In this document: piece after piece, positions 18,610 through 27,156 of the stretch
Layout of the letters: every line of letters begins with the position of its first letter
How positions within the stretch are numbered: the first letter of the stretch is position 1
NCBI RefSeq assembly: GCF_013407595.1
Contig: NZ_JABEKX010000003.1
Span: 62,001 to 126,000 of the forward strand
Direction: 5' to 3'
Length of the DNA stretch: 64,000 nt
Origin: Lacticaseibacillus absianus
Lineage (GTDB): Bacteria > Bacillota > Bacilli > Lactobacillales > Lactobacillaceae
Made by a program: the position numbers and the translations under genes
Notes under the pieces: model-generated
Seen by the model: only the letters and a program-made list of their open reading frames with translations
Database searches by the model: none
Told to the model about the DNA's origin: nothing

Positions 18610-18657
18610 CGAACACCCCTGTAAACCCGACCGGCGTCGGTTCTACAGGGGTGTTCG
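18610..18657. terminator. Bidirectional hairpin between sigH and dmkB
   Basis: Fourteen-base-pair perfect stem (18610-18623 with 18644-18657) with an inner AACC(C)GAC/GTCGGTT stem. It lies between convergent genes. There is no T-tract on either strand, so termination efficiency is uncertain. Confidence 0.7.
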
Positions 18658-18718
18658 GGCTGAGCCGCGCTATGGCGCGACCTGGTTCGCGTTCATCGGT
18701 TGACTCGTCACGTCGCAC

Positions 18719-19696
18719 TCAGCTTTGTCGCGTGAGTAGCTGGGTGGTCAACTGGATCAGGGTCTGGCGCGCCGGTCGGTCCGGGAGCTTGCGCATGGCC
18801 GCCAGTGCCTGGTCGGTGTAGCGTTGGGCCATCTGTCGGGCTAGGGCGACGCCGTCGTAGCGCGCGACAAGGGCCAAGACCGCCTGGATATCGGCGTCGG
18901 TCATCGCGGCTTGACGCGCTAGGTAAGGCGCGAATTCGGCGCGGTGGTCAGCCATCGCGAGGATCAGCGGGGCCGAGTAGACTCCCTGGCGGATATCCTC
19001 GTGTACCGGCTTGCCGATCGTGTCGAGCGTGCTGGTGTAGTCGAGGATATCGTCCAGTAGCTGAAAGGCGATCCCGACGGCCATCCCAGTGCGCTCAGCG
19101 ACCTTGGCGAAGCGGCCTGTGTTACCGCTCTCGTAGGCGCCGAGGAAGCAGGCGAGGGCGAAGAGCTGCCCGGTCTTGCCGGAGACCTGGTTGAGGTAAT
19201 CGTCGATGGTCATCTCCAGGTTATAGCGCCGCCCCATCTGTGCAAGCTCACCATTCAAGATCTGCTCCATGCTGGCGCTGTCTTGCTGCACGGAGCGCAG
19301 GTCGCTGGCCCAGTGCGCGATCAGCTTGAAGCAGACGACGAACAGGTAGTCCCCGGCGTAGACCGCGACATCCGGCCCGAACTGGGCGCTGATGGTCGGC
19401 AGGCCGCGGCGAGTCGCCGACTTGTCGATGATGTCGTCGTGGACTAAGGTCGCCGTGTGCAGAGACTCGACGGCCGCGGCCAAGGCGATCATTTTTTGCC
19501 GATCCACGGGTTTGAACTGGGCAAAAAGCAGGCAGTATGCCGGCCGCAAGAGCTTGCCGCCGGCGTTGATCATCGCGAGCAGGGCGTCGGCCACCGGCTG
19601 GTTGTTAGGGTGGATGTTGGTCTCGATCAGCCCGAGCGTCGCTTCGAGTTCCGGGGCGAGTGCCGGGTAGTCGGCCCACATGGGATGGATCTGCAT
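18719..19696 (-). CDS. dmkB: Polyprenyl diphosphate synthase of the EET locus (DmkB/HepT-like)
   Basis: 325-aa trans-isoprenyl diphosphate synthase that builds the polyprenyl tail for a quinone. It has GGKLLRP, the first Asp-rich motif DDIID (87-91) followed by RRG, and the second DDILD (215-219). AAAAGGAG precedes the ATG. It is the third gene of eetA-eetB-dmkB on the minus strand, 19 nt after eetB. In Listeria the same family member supplies the prenyl donor for the demethylmenaquinone used in flavin-based EET, and the neighbours here support that role. Chain length cannot be read from sequence. Confidence 0.9.
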   Translation of the reverse strand: MQIHPMWADYPALAPELEATLGLIETNIHPNNQPVADALLAMINAGGKLLRPAYCLLFAQFKPVDRQKMIALAAAVESLHTATLVHDDIIDKSATRRGLPTISAQFGPDVAVYAGDYLFVVCFKLIAHWASDLRSVQQDSASMEQILNGELAQMGRRYNLEMTIDDYLNQVSGKTGQLFALACFLGAYESGNTGRFAKVAERTGMAVGIAFQLLDDILDYTSTLDTIGKPVHEDIRQGVYSAPLILAMADHRAEFAPYLARQAAMTDADIQAVLALVARYDGVALARQMAQRYTDQALAAMRKLPDRPARQTLIQLTTQLLTRQS

Positions 19697-19715
19697 AATG
19701 AACTCCTTTTTGGGA

Positions 19716-20267
19716 TTAATCGTGGCGGCTGCGGTCGAACCGCAGGCGTCGCAGCGTGTCGATGTGCGCGAATAAGAAGTTGGCGGCGATCCCGACGGCG
19801 ATACCGGCGAGGATGCCCATCCCAGAAAGCACTGGGAGGTAGAGCATCACGGTCCAGCTCTGGGCGATCCAGCTGGCGACGACTAGCTGGCCGACGTTAT
19901 GCAAGATCCCGCCGGCTGCGCTAATGCCGATCATGCTGACGCGCCGCTCGCCCAGTTGTTTGATCGCAAGCATCCCCGCCCAGCTCAGCAGGGCACCGGC
20001 ACCGCTGTACAGGAAGGTCGAGAGGGTACCGCCGAGCAGCGTGGTCAGCAGCAGGCGCAGCACCATCAGGAGGAAGCTGTCCGGTAAAGACATTGTGAAC
20101 AGTGAGATGATCGTGATTAGATTCGCCAGTCCGAGCTTAGCACCGGGGGCAAAGGCGAACGGAAACGGGATCATCCGCTCGAGCAGGCCGATGATCACGC
20201 CTTGTGCGCACAGCAGCGCGATGAAGATGATCTGGCGGGTCCGTTCGGGTCGGTAAGGTCTTGTCAT
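19716..20267 (-). CDS. eetB: EetB, Gx transporter-type membrane protein
   Basis: 183-aa membrane protein of the family once called heptaprenyl diphosphate synthase component I. Five or so hydrophobic segments and the family block PGAKLGLANLITII plus LHNVGQL are present. In the Listeria EET locus EetB works with EetA in the electron transfer pathway; its exact biochemical job is not settled. It starts in an ATGA overlap with eetA; an upstream in-frame extension was rejected because it would run into eetA without homology. Confidence 0.87.
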   Translation of the reverse strand: MTRPYRPERTRQIIFIALLCAQGVIIGLLERMIPFPFAFAPGAKLGLANLITIISLFTMSLPDSFLLMVLRLLLTTLLGGTLSTFLYSGAGALLSWAGMLAIKQLGERRVSMIGISAAGGILHNVGQLVVASWIAQSWTVMLYLPVLSGMGILAGIAVGIAANFLFAHIDTLRRLRFDRSRHD

Positions 20268-20692
20268 TCGGTCACCATGCCTCCCGTCTGCTCGCCCTTG
20301 GAGGAGTGAATCTCGATCAAGAGCTTGTGCGGCAGGCATACGATCGTCTCACCGGGCTTGCTGATCTTGCCCCGGCGCACGCAGACCTGGTCGCTACAAT
20401 CAGCTTCGGTGATCTGGATCTGTGCGCCAGTGGTGACGATCTCATTGTAATCGCCGCCGTCGTTGTAGCGGAAGCGGGTCGTGCCCTGGTGGCCGGTCAG
20501 CTTGATCCGGTAGACTTCTTCGCCGTCATGCGTGACGACTGCGGTCAAGACGCGCGTGCTGTGCGCTGGTGATTGGGCCTGTTGCGCGGCTTCTGCGCGC
20601 GCAAAGAGCACCACTGGCAGGAAGGACAGGGCCATCAGCACGACGACGATGATCACATCGAAGGGTCTGATCATATGAAGATAGCGACGCAT
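20264..20692 (-). CDS. eetA: EetA, membrane-anchored NusG domain II protein
   Basis: 142-aa protein with one N-terminal membrane segment (about residues 12-32) and an extracytoplasmic NusG-domain-II fold. The C-terminal part has the conserved block DCSDQVCVRRGKISKPGET...VCLPHKLLIEI with three cysteines. AAAGGAGG six nt before the ATG fixes the start. First gene of the eetA-eetB-dmkB unit; its promoter should lie in the 120 bp between it and the ndh2 terminator. Listeria and Lactiplantibacillus EET loci carry the same pair. Confidence 0.88.
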   Translation of the reverse strand: MRRYLHMIRPFDVIIVVVLMALSFLPVVLFARAEAAQQAQSPAHSTRVLTAVVTHDGEEVYRIKLTGHQGTTRFRYNDGGDYNEIVTTGAQIQITEADCSDQVCVRRGKISKPGETIVCLPHKLLIEIHSSKGEQTGGMVTE

Positions 20693-20811
20693 GCCAGGCC
20701 TCCTTTCTGATCCGTGTGCGTGCGGCCGCGGTCGCGAAGGCGCCGTCTGGCCGGGTCACCGCACGCGTCGGTTAGTACAGTTCATGCGGCGTGTTTCATG
20801 ACGCGATCGCC

Positions 20812-20855
20812 GCAAAAAGAATAGGGTCCTGGGGCCAGTCTACCCCAGAACCCTA
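20812..20855 (-). terminator. Intrinsic terminator of ndh2
   Basis: On the minus strand a 13-bp stem (20843-20855 with 20822-20834, one G-U pair) is followed by TTCTTTTTG. It cuts ndh2 off from eetA, so the two are separate transcription units. Confidence 0.9.
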
Positions 20856-20870
20856 CGTGAGACAACGCGC

Positions 20871-22781
20871 TTATTTGACCACGTCGCTGCCGTATAGTGC
20901 CTTTGGTGTCCCGTACCACCACTTGCCGAAGGTCTTCTGCAGGTATGGCACGACCCACTTGTCGAGGCCGAACGCACGGCCGGAGCCGTTCATGACGGCG
21001 ATCGCCACGGGGATCATCCACATGTTGGTCCAGTAGAACATCCCGCTCAGGCAGAAGATCATGGTGAACATGGCGGAGACGCCACCGCACAGGAAGGTGA
21101 AGCAACCCGCTAAGAGGGCCAGGCCGATCAGCAGCTCGACGACGGTCATCGTCCGCTGCATGAAGAAGGCGACGTCCTGGTTCGGGATCATGGCCTTGGT
21201 GATGTTGTACATCCAAGTCGGCATCTTGTCGAAGACCATCATCGGCTCCTTGCCGTACTCATAGGACAGGGAGAAAACGGCCTTGGCTGCGGTCGTCGTC
21301 GCTTCGGCGGCCCCAGACGCAGCGCCAGATGCGGCACTTGTCGCATCGGCGCCGGCTGCAGACGCACCCGAGGTCGCAGCCGGCTGCAGCCAGTCGAACG
21401 GCAGGCGTAGCTTCGGCAGAAACCAAGAGGCGTCCCCGGAGATCTTGTGGGAGACATCGACGATCCACATCGCCCCGAGGTAGAGGCGCGCAGGCACGGC
21501 CCAGAGCACGTTGCCTTGGCGTGAGATGTGGCCGCGCATGATGTTGCGGTCGTTCTTGGTGCGGAAGAATTCGTGCATCAGGTACTGGAAGAAGTAGTAG
21601 CCCGAGTAGTTCTGGAGGAAGTAGAGCATGTTGACGAGGTGCTTCATCAACATCGCGAAGAACCCGGAGAGGTGTAGCCAGCCCATGATGTTGGCGACGC
21701 CGTACTTGGAGCCCAGGCTGACCATGAAGCCGGAGTAGGAGGCCTTGTAGGCGACGTCGGCAGGCTTGCCGGCCATCGCGTTTTGGATGTTGACCAGCGC
21801 GGTGTGTGCACTCGCTTCGGCGCCTTGGACGATCTGGGGTTCGCCGCGGTCGGAGTGGCCGTCGAAGAAGGACACGTCCCCGACGACGTAGATGTTCTTG
21901 TCGTCCTTGGACGCCATGGTCTCATCGACCACGATGCGGCCGGCGCGCGCCTGGGTCAGGCCGAAGTTCTTGGCCTGATCCGTCGCCTTGACCCCCGCGG
22001 TCCAGATCAGTGTCGCAGTCGGGAAGGTCGAGCCGTCTTTGAGGTCGACGTGGTCTTCGTGAACGCCGACGACGCCGGTGTTCTTCATGACTTGGACGCC
22101 CTTCTTGAGCAGGTAGCGTTCTGCCTTGTCTGCGTCGCTGCGGTCCAGCATGTTCATGATGGTCGGCGCCATTTCCATCAGCGCGAAGCTGATCTCTTCA
22201 GGGGCCAACTTGTTCTCTTTAGCCAGCGTGTCGCGCCAGTCGCGCAGTTCACCGATCGTTTCGGTCCCGGTGAAGCCGGAGCCGACGACGACGATAGACA
22301 GCAGCGCCTTGCGCTTGGCCGGGTCGTGCTCGATGGCCCCGCGGCGAACGACGTCGCGGATATGTTCTTTCAGTTGAACGGCCTGTTCCCATGAACCCAA
22401 GGTGAAGCCGTGCTCCTTGACGCCTGGGGTGCCGAAGTCGTTCGGCTCCGAGCCGATGCCCAGCATCACGTAGTCGTAAGGGTAGGCGCCGTGTTTGGTC
22501 TTGACCAGCTTGTTCTCGCGGTCGATGGTCGTCACGCTATCCGTGACGATCTTCACGTTCTTGCGGCGGCAGAACAGCCGTTGCAGGTCGTATTGAATTG
22601 CGTCTTCGGGCACACGGTCGGCGGCCACTTCGTGCAGCTCGGTCATGTAGGTGAAGTAAGAATGGCGGTCGATCAAGGTGATGGTGACATCCTTGTCTCG
22701 CTTAAAATGCTTGGCTAACCGTTTCGTGGCGTAAACGCCTGCGAAACCGGCGCCGACGATAACGATGTTTTTTTGCGCCAT
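20871..22781 (-). CDS. ndh2: Type II NADH dehydrogenase of the EET locus
   Basis: 636-aa Ndh2 with a C-terminal membrane extension, the form found in EET loci and longer than ordinary type II enzymes (about 400 aa). The N-terminal FAD site is IVIVGAGFAGVYA; the NAD site includes VVVGSGFTGTETIGE; the second FAD motif is NIYVVGDVSFF. An Ala/Ser/Gly-rich linker (about residues 475-505) leads to a DoxX-like domain with about four membrane segments. It passes electrons from NADH to the membrane quinone. ATG at 22781 has AAGGAG eight nt upstream; a GTG nine bases earlier touches that site and was rejected. Confidence 0.94.
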   Translation of the reverse strand: MAQKNIVIVGAGFAGVYATKRLAKHFKRDKDVTITLIDRHSYFTYMTELHEVAADRVPEDAIQYDLQRLFCRRKNVKIVTDSVTTIDRENKLVKTKHGAYPYDYVMLGIGSEPNDFGTPGVKEHGFTLGSWEQAVQLKEHIRDVVRRGAIEHDPAKRKALLSIVVVGSGFTGTETIGELRDWRDTLAKENKLAPEEISFALMEMAPTIMNMLDRSDADKAERYLLKKGVQVMKNTGVVGVHEDHVDLKDGSTFPTATLIWTAGVKATDQAKNFGLTQARAGRIVVDETMASKDDKNIYVVGDVSFFDGHSDRGEPQIVQGAEASAHTALVNIQNAMAGKPADVAYKASYSGFMVSLGSKYGVANIMGWLHLSGFFAMLMKHLVNMLYFLQNYSGYYFFQYLMHEFFRTKNDRNIMRGHISRQGNVLWAVPARLYLGAMWIVDVSHKISGDASWFLPKLRLPFDWLQPAATSGASAAGADATSAASGAASGAAEATTTAAKAVFSLSYEYGKEPMMVFDKMPTWMYNITKAMIPNQDVAFFMQRTMTVVELLIGLALLAGCFTFLCGGVSAMFTMIFCLSGMFYWTNMWMIPVAIAVMNGSGRAFGLDKWVVPYLQKTFGKWWYGTPKALYGSDVVK

Positions 22782-22835
22782 GGATAACACTCCTTAGTGT
22801 GAATAATGCCAAAAGTTTGGCTAATTGCAACACCG

Positions 22836-22865
22836 ATTATACATTTAATGCACAGGTATTGTCCA
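22836..22865 (-). promoter_or_regulatory. Promoter of ndh2
   Basis: Reading on the minus strand: TGGACA (22865-22860), 18-nt spacer, perfect TATAAT (22841-22836). The transcript would begin near 22829. Its leader passes a GCCAAA/TTTGGC palindrome (22808-22821) and a small hairpin ACACT/AGTGT that holds most of the AAGGAG ribosome site in its loop. Confidence 0.75.
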
Positions 22866-22923
22866 TCTCTTCACGAATTAAGGGAGCGTTTTTCTTGAGT
22901 CATGCTTGTGACCGTGGTATGGG

Positions 22924-22973
22924 CGGTAAAACGGTTACCGTAAGCGTTGCCATAAAAATGAGAAAGCGCTCAT
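22924..22973. promoter_or_regulatory. Two palindromes in the ndh2/pplA divergent region
   Basis: CGGTAA-N5-TTACCG (22924-22940) and ATGAG-N6-CTCAT (22958-22973, with AAAGCGCT inside). Both loosely recall CcpA cre sites (A-rich half, central CG, T-rich half) but each departs from the consensus. They lie upstream of both divergent promoters, where activator or repressor binding would be expected. Confidence 0.5.
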
Positions 22974-22989
22974 TATTTCGCGATTCTTG

Positions 22990-23043
22990 TTGATTTTTGC
23001 ACATGGCCTGATTACACTTGATTTGTGTGAAATGTAACACAAA
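22990..23043 (+). promoter_or_regulatory. pplA promoter with operator-like inverted repeat at the start site
   Basis: TTGATT (22990-22995), 17-nt spacer, TACACT (23013-23018). Immediately downstream is a perfect 7-bp inverted repeat TTTGTGT-N8-ACACAAA (23022-23043), which covers the expected +1. The half-site AACACAAAGG recurs 23 nt later (23059-23068), overlapping the ribosome site. Rex-type redox repressors bind TTGTG...CACAA palindromes; the similarity is suggestive only. Confidence 0.6.
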
Positions 23044-23079
23044 GGTCTTCAAATATTTAACACAAAGGGGTATTCGGAT

Positions 23080-24012
23080 ATGAAACTGGCAAAGACTCTG
23101 ACAAGTGTCTCACTGATCGCCTTATCCGCTTTAACGTTGGCTGCGTGTGGGAACGCCGACAACGCGAAGGATTCGAGCAGCAAGACAAGTAGCTCTAAGG
23201 TAGAAAAGAAGTCCTCCTCCAGCAAGAAGGAAGAGACGACGGAAGCGAAGCAGACCGCTGGCGGCGCCCTTCAAGACGGCACCTACAAGCTGGAAGAACT
23301 CGGCTTCAGCCACGGCTACAAGGTCGACATGTCCATGACCGTCGCAGACGGCAAGGTCACCAAGACCACGTATGACTACAAGGACAAGGATGGCAAGTCC
23401 AAGACCGAAGATACGGAATACGAAAAGAGCATGAAGGCGAAGAGCGGCACCGGCCCGGCAGAATACATCCCGGCCCTGAACGATGCCTTCACCAAGAACG
23501 GCTCTAACGTTGCCGGCATCGAAGTGGTCTCCGGTGCGACGGAATCCAGCCAGAGCTTCAAGAACTATGCGCAACAGCTGGTTCAGGCAGCTCAGGCGGG
23601 CAAGACCGACACCATCCAGATCCACAACACGGATAAGATGAAGGACGGCACCTACACCCTGGAAGAAAAGAACTACTCCCACGGTTACCGGACGACCTTC
23701 ACGATCGTCGTTGCGGGTGGCAAGATCACCGAAAGCAAGTTCGACAACGTCGACAAGGACGGCAAGTCCAAGACCAAAGACGCGGACTACGAAAAGAGCA
23801 TGAAGAAGGTCAACGGCGTCGGCCCTGCTGAATACACGCCGAAGTTGAACGAAGAGCTGGTCAAGACCCAGAACCCGGCCGACGTTGACGTCGTGTCCGG
23901 TGCGACCCACTCCTCTGGCAGCTTCATCCTGTACGCAGAGCAGCTGATCAACGCGGCTCAGGCCGGCAACACGGCCAAGATCGAAGTCGACAACATCGTT
24001 TTTGCTGAATAG
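23080..24012 (+). CDS. pplA: PplA, flavinylated EET lipoprotein
   Basis: 310-aa lipoprotein with lipobox LAAC (Cys23), a Ser/Lys-rich flexible linker (about 28-58), and two tandem FMN-binding domains. Each domain ends in a flavinylation site of the type SGAT: Thr154 (SGATESS) and Thr276 (SGATHSS), to which FmnB would link FMN covalently. The two halves are clearly duplicated (DGTYKLEE/DGTYTLEE; GPAEYIP/GPAEYTP). PplA carries electrons from membrane quinone across the wall to flavins or metals. AAAGGGG lies 9 nt before the ATG. It opens the + strand unit pplA, fmnB and the three UbiA genes, though a terminator follows it. Confidence 0.95.
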   Translation: MKLAKTLTSVSLIALSALTLAACGNADNAKDSSSKTSSSKVEKKSSSSKKEETTEAKQTAGGALQDGTYKLEELGFSHGYKVDMSMTVADGKVTKTTYDYKDKDGKSKTEDTEYEKSMKAKSGTGPAEYIPALNDAFTKNGSNVAGIEVVSGATESSQSFKNYAQQLVQAAQAGKTDTIQIHNTDKMKDGTYTLEEKNYSHGYRTTFTIVVAGGKITESKFDNVDKDGKSKTKDADYEKSMKKVNGVGPAEYTPKLNEELVKTQNPADVDVVSGATHSSGSFILYAEQLINAAQAGNTAKIEVDNIVFAE

Positions 24013-24026
24013 TTGTCAGACGTTAT

Positions 24027-24064
24027 GAATCAAGAGGTCGGGCTGCGGCTCGGCCTTTTTGATT
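24027..24064 (+). terminator. Intrinsic terminator after pplA
   Basis: AGGTCGGGC/GCTCGGCCT stem with two G-U pairs and TGCG loop (24035-24056), then TTTTTG; outer AATCAA/TTGATT bases can extend it. It would make PplA, the most abundant component expected, more expressed than fmnB downstream. Confidence 0.85.
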
Positions 24065-24154
24065 GCCAGGGCACGCGCGGTAGCGCCGGGCGGGCGATGC
24101 CGGTATACTGAGAGGGCCGGGCACTGCCCGCACTCGGATCAAAGGAGAATCGCA

Positions 24155-25234
24155 ATGAAAAAATGGTTGATCGGCATCATCGCCGCAGTTGCGCTGGTGA
24201 CGCCGCTGGTCGGCTGCGGCAAGGCCGCAGCCCCGAAGAAGCAGGCGCCGACGTTGCTCGAGACGCCGTACCAAGACACCAAGTTCCTGATGGGGACCGT
24301 GGTGACGCTGCGCATCTATGACAAAGGCAAAAAGGCGGTCCTCGCCAAGGCGTTCGATCGCATCCAGTCACTTGCGGATGCGATCACAGTCAACCAAAAA
24401 GGCTCGCAGGTCGATGCGGTCAATAACGCAGCTGGCGTCAAGGCCGTCAAGGTCGACCAGGACGTCTACGACCTGATCGCCTACGCCAAGGACTGGAGCG
24501 AGCGCTCCGACGGGGCCTTCGACTTGGCGATCGGTCCGATCACGAGCCTCTGGCACATCGGCTTCAACGATGCGCGCAAGCCGGCCCAAAGCGAGATCGA
24601 TGCGGCCCTGCCGCTGGTCCACTACCAGGACGTGGTGCTCAACGCCAAGAAGCGCACCGTCTATTTGAAGAAAAAAGGTATGGCGATCGACCTCGGCGGG
24701 ATCGCCAAAGGCTACATCACCGACAAAGCAACCCAGGTGATGACCGCCAACGGCGTGACCACCGCGATCCTCGACTTAGGCGGTAACATCTACGTGCTCG
24801 GGCACAGCCCGAAGGCGAAGGATAAGCCGTGGACCGTCGGGATCCAGGACCCGAAGCGCAGCCGCGGGACCTCGATCGGCACGCTACCGGCCAGCAACAA
24901 GACGATCGTCACCAGTGGCATCTACGAGCGCTACATCGAAGTCGACGGCAAGCTGTACATGCACCTGATGAACCCGAAGACCGGCTATCCGTTCGACAAC
25001 AACCTGATGGGGGTGTCGATCGTGACGGCTAAGAGCGTCAATGGTGACGCGCTGTCGACAGCGACCTTCGACAAGGGCTTGGCAGGCGGCATGGCGTTCA
25101 TCGAGAAGCAAAAAGACACCGAGGCGATCTTCATCACTAAGGACAAGAAGGTCTACATCTCCAGTGGCCTGAAGGGGCAGTTCAAGCTGCTGAAGAAGTC
25201 TGGCTACACCTTGGCCACGCTGCCGCAACAATAG
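24155..25234 (+). CDS. fmnB: FmnB, exported FAD:protein FMN transferase (ApbE family)
   Basis: 359-aa lipoprotein (lipobox LVGC, Cys21) of the ApbE family, which uses FAD to attach FMN to threonine in secreted proteins. MGTVVTLRIYD, AIDLGGIAKGYITDKA, AILDLGGNIYVLG and TSGIYERY are the family signatures for FAD and Mg binding. The direct neighbour PplA has two matching target sites. Start ATG has AAAGGAGA upstream; earlier in-frame codons lie in the terminator and were rejected. TATACT at 24104-24109 could be a -10 for its own promoter, but the -35 is poor. Confidence 0.93.
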   Translation: MKKWLIGIIAAVALVTPLVGCGKAAAPKKQAPTLLETPYQDTKFLMGTVVTLRIYDKGKKAVLAKAFDRIQSLADAITVNQKGSQVDAVNNAAGVKAVKVDQDVYDLIAYAKDWSERSDGAFDLAIGPITSLWHIGFNDARKPAQSEIDAALPLVHYQDVVLNAKKRTVYLKKKGMAIDLGGIAKGYITDKATQVMTANGVTTAILDLGGNIYVLGHSPKAKDKPWTVGIQDPKRSRGTSIGTLPASNKTIVTSGIYERYIEVDGKLYMHLMNPKTGYPFDNNLMGVSIVTAKSVNGDALSTATFDKGLAGGMAFIEKQKDTEAIFITKDKKVYISSGLKGQFKLLKKSGYTLATLPQQ

Positions 25235-25243
25235 GGGGAGACT

Positions 25244-26188
25244 ATGTCTGTACCGATCTTTCTAGAACTCGTCGAGGCGCGGACGAAACTCGCCAGCATC
25301 CTGCCATTCGTGGTCGGGGTGCTGTTTGCGTTCGTCTACTTCGGTGAGCTGAATGGGCTGAACACTGTGCTGTTCTTCGCCGCGATGCTGATCTTCGACA
25401 TGACCACCACCGGGATCAATAACCTGATGGACTATAAGAAGGCGCACGATGACGACTACCGGCGTACGACCAATGTGATCGGGCGCGCGCACCTCGACGT
25501 GCGGCAAGTGACCGCACTGATCGTGGGGATGCTGGCGATCGCAACGGCGCTTGGGCTGCTCCTGGTCTGGCGAACGGATTGGCTGCTCTTGGTGCTGGGG
25601 ATGCTGTGCTTTGGCATCGGCGTATTCTACACTTTCGGGCCGCTGCCGCTGTCCCGCCTGCCGCTTGGGGAGGTGTTCTCTGGTGTGACGATGGGGCTGG
25701 GGATCCCGTTCATCGCCGTCTACGTCAATGTTGACTCGGCCAAGCTCCTGGCGTTGCGGCTGACCTGGCCGCAGCTGACACTGAGCGGCGACTTGATCGC
25801 ACTGATCGCCTTAGGTCTGATCTGCGTCACCCCGATGGCGACGATTGCCAACGTGATGCTGGCCAATAACCTGTCGGACATCGAGCAGGACACACGCAAT
25901 CACCGCATGACGCTGCCGATGTACCTCGGGGTGACCGGCGGGGTGCGCTTGTGGCTCGGGTTGACGTACATCGGCTACCTGGCGCTCGTGCTCGCGGTGG
26001 TGCTGGGCGCCTTGACGTGGCCGGCGCTGGCCGCGTTGGTGACGCTGCCGCTGGTCGCGCGCAACGCGAATCGGTTCGCCCACAAGCAGGACAAGCGCAC
26101 GACCTTCCCGATGGCGATCCGCAACTTGGTGCTCGAAAACGGGGGCCTGATCCTTGGGCTGGTGCTGAGCCTGGGGGTCGGCCGGTGA
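25244..26188 (+). CDS. UbiA-family prenyltransferase 1 (DmkA/MenA-like)
   Basis: 314-aa membrane enzyme with about nine hydrophobic segments and the two Asp-rich motifs of the family, NNLMDYKKAHDDDYRR and NNLSDIEQDTRNHRMTLP. Such enzymes join a polyprenyl chain to dihydroxynaphthoate to make demethylmenaquinone. Position after fmnB is that of dmkA in known EET loci, but here it is the first of three tandem paralogues. Its N-terminus (PIFLELVEARTKLASILPF) is the most distant of the three. The stop overlaps the next GTG start by four bases. Confidence 0.9.
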   Translation: MSVPIFLELVEARTKLASILPFVVGVLFAFVYFGELNGLNTVLFFAAMLIFDMTTTGINNLMDYKKAHDDDYRRTTNVIGRAHLDVRQVTALIVGMLAIATALGLLLVWRTDWLLLVLGMLCFGIGVFYTFGPLPLSRLPLGEVFSGVTMGLGIPFIAVYVNVDSAKLLALRLTWPQLTLSGDLIALIALGLICVTPMATIANVMLANNLSDIEQDTRNHRMTLPMYLGVTGGVRLWLGLTYIGYLALVLAVVLGALTWPALAALVTLPLVARNANRFAHKQDKRTTFPMAIRNLVLENGGLILGLVLSLGVGR

Positions 26189-27147
26189 CGACGCAAAAAC
26201 TGACGTGGCCGCTATTTCTCGAGCTGATCCGCCTGCCGACGAAGCTGGCGAGCTTGCTCCCGTTCGCACTCGGGGTCAGCTACGCCTGGTACGCGCGCGG
26301 ACAGTTTGATGCGGTGAACACCGCAGTCTACTTCGTCGGCCAGATGAGTATCGCGATCTTCGTCACCGGCTTCAACAACGTGCAGGACTGGTTCAAGTCG
26401 CAGGACCCGGCGTACCGCGCCAAGGGCAACATTATCGGGACCGCGCACCTATCGCCTTACCGGGTGCTGGCGCTGATGCTGACCTTCCTGGTGGTCGCGT
26501 GCGGTGCCGGGGCGTTCTTGGTGTGGCGGACCGACCTCAGCTTGCTCCTGGTCGGTGGCGCCGCGATCCTGATCGCGGTGTGCTACACCTTCGGGCCAGT
26601 CCCGCTGTCGCGGCTCCCGATCGGTGAGGTCGCCTCTGGGCTGACGGAAGGGCTAGGCACGATCTTCATCGCGTATTACGTCAACGTGACGCCGTATCCG
26701 CTGACGCTGCGGCTGAGCGGGCGGGGGTTCATCGCGACAGCCGACCTACAGGTGCTGCTGACGATCCTAGTCGTCGCGCTCCCGATCGTGATCCTCGATG
26801 GGACAATCATGTTCGCCAACAACATCTGTGACATCGACGAAGACATTGTCAACCAGCGGCAGACGCTGGCGGTCTTGCTGGGCCACGACCGCAGCCTTCG
26901 CCTGTACCCGTGGCTGCCGGTCGCGGCGTTCGCTTGCTTGACGCTGGGTGTCGGGCTGCGCCTACTGCCTTGGCCGATGCTACTGGTGTGGGGCGTGTGG
27001 CCCCGCATTCGGCGCAACGTGCGCAAGTTCCTGCAGGTGCAGGTGCGCCGGCTGACGTTCAACACGGCGGTGGGCAACCTGCTGATGACGGCAGGCGCAG
27101 AAGTCGCGGTGCTGTGCGCCGTGAACCTCTGGCAAGGATTCAGATAG
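26185..27147 (+). CDS. UbiA-family prenyltransferase 2
   Basis: 320-aa paralogue of its two neighbours, with motifs FNNVQDWFKSQDPAYRAKGN and NNICDIDEDIVNQRQTL. The GTG start overlaps the stop of the previous gene (GTGA) and follows GGGGGTC. It shares the opening TWPLFLELIRLP...KLASLLPF with the third copy, so these two probably duplicated most recently. All catalytic aspartates appear intact, so it is likely an active enzyme. Division of labour among the three (different tail, different aromatic acceptor, or dosage) cannot be decided here. Confidence 0.88.
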   Translation: MTTQKLTWPLFLELIRLPTKLASLLPFALGVSYAWYARGQFDAVNTAVYFVGQMSIAIFVTGFNNVQDWFKSQDPAYRAKGNIIGTAHLSPYRVLALMLTFLVVACGAGAFLVWRTDLSLLLVGGAAILIAVCYTFGPVPLSRLPIGEVASGLTEGLGTIFIAYYVNVTPYPLTLRLSGRGFIATADLQVLLTILVVALPIVILDGTIMFANNICDIDEDIVNQRQTLAVLLGHDRSLRLYPWLPVAAFACLTLGVGLRLLPWPMLLVWGVWPRIRRNVRKFLQVQVRRLTFNTAVGNLLMTAGAEVAVLCAVNLWQGFR

Positions 27148-27156
27148 GAGGACGCC

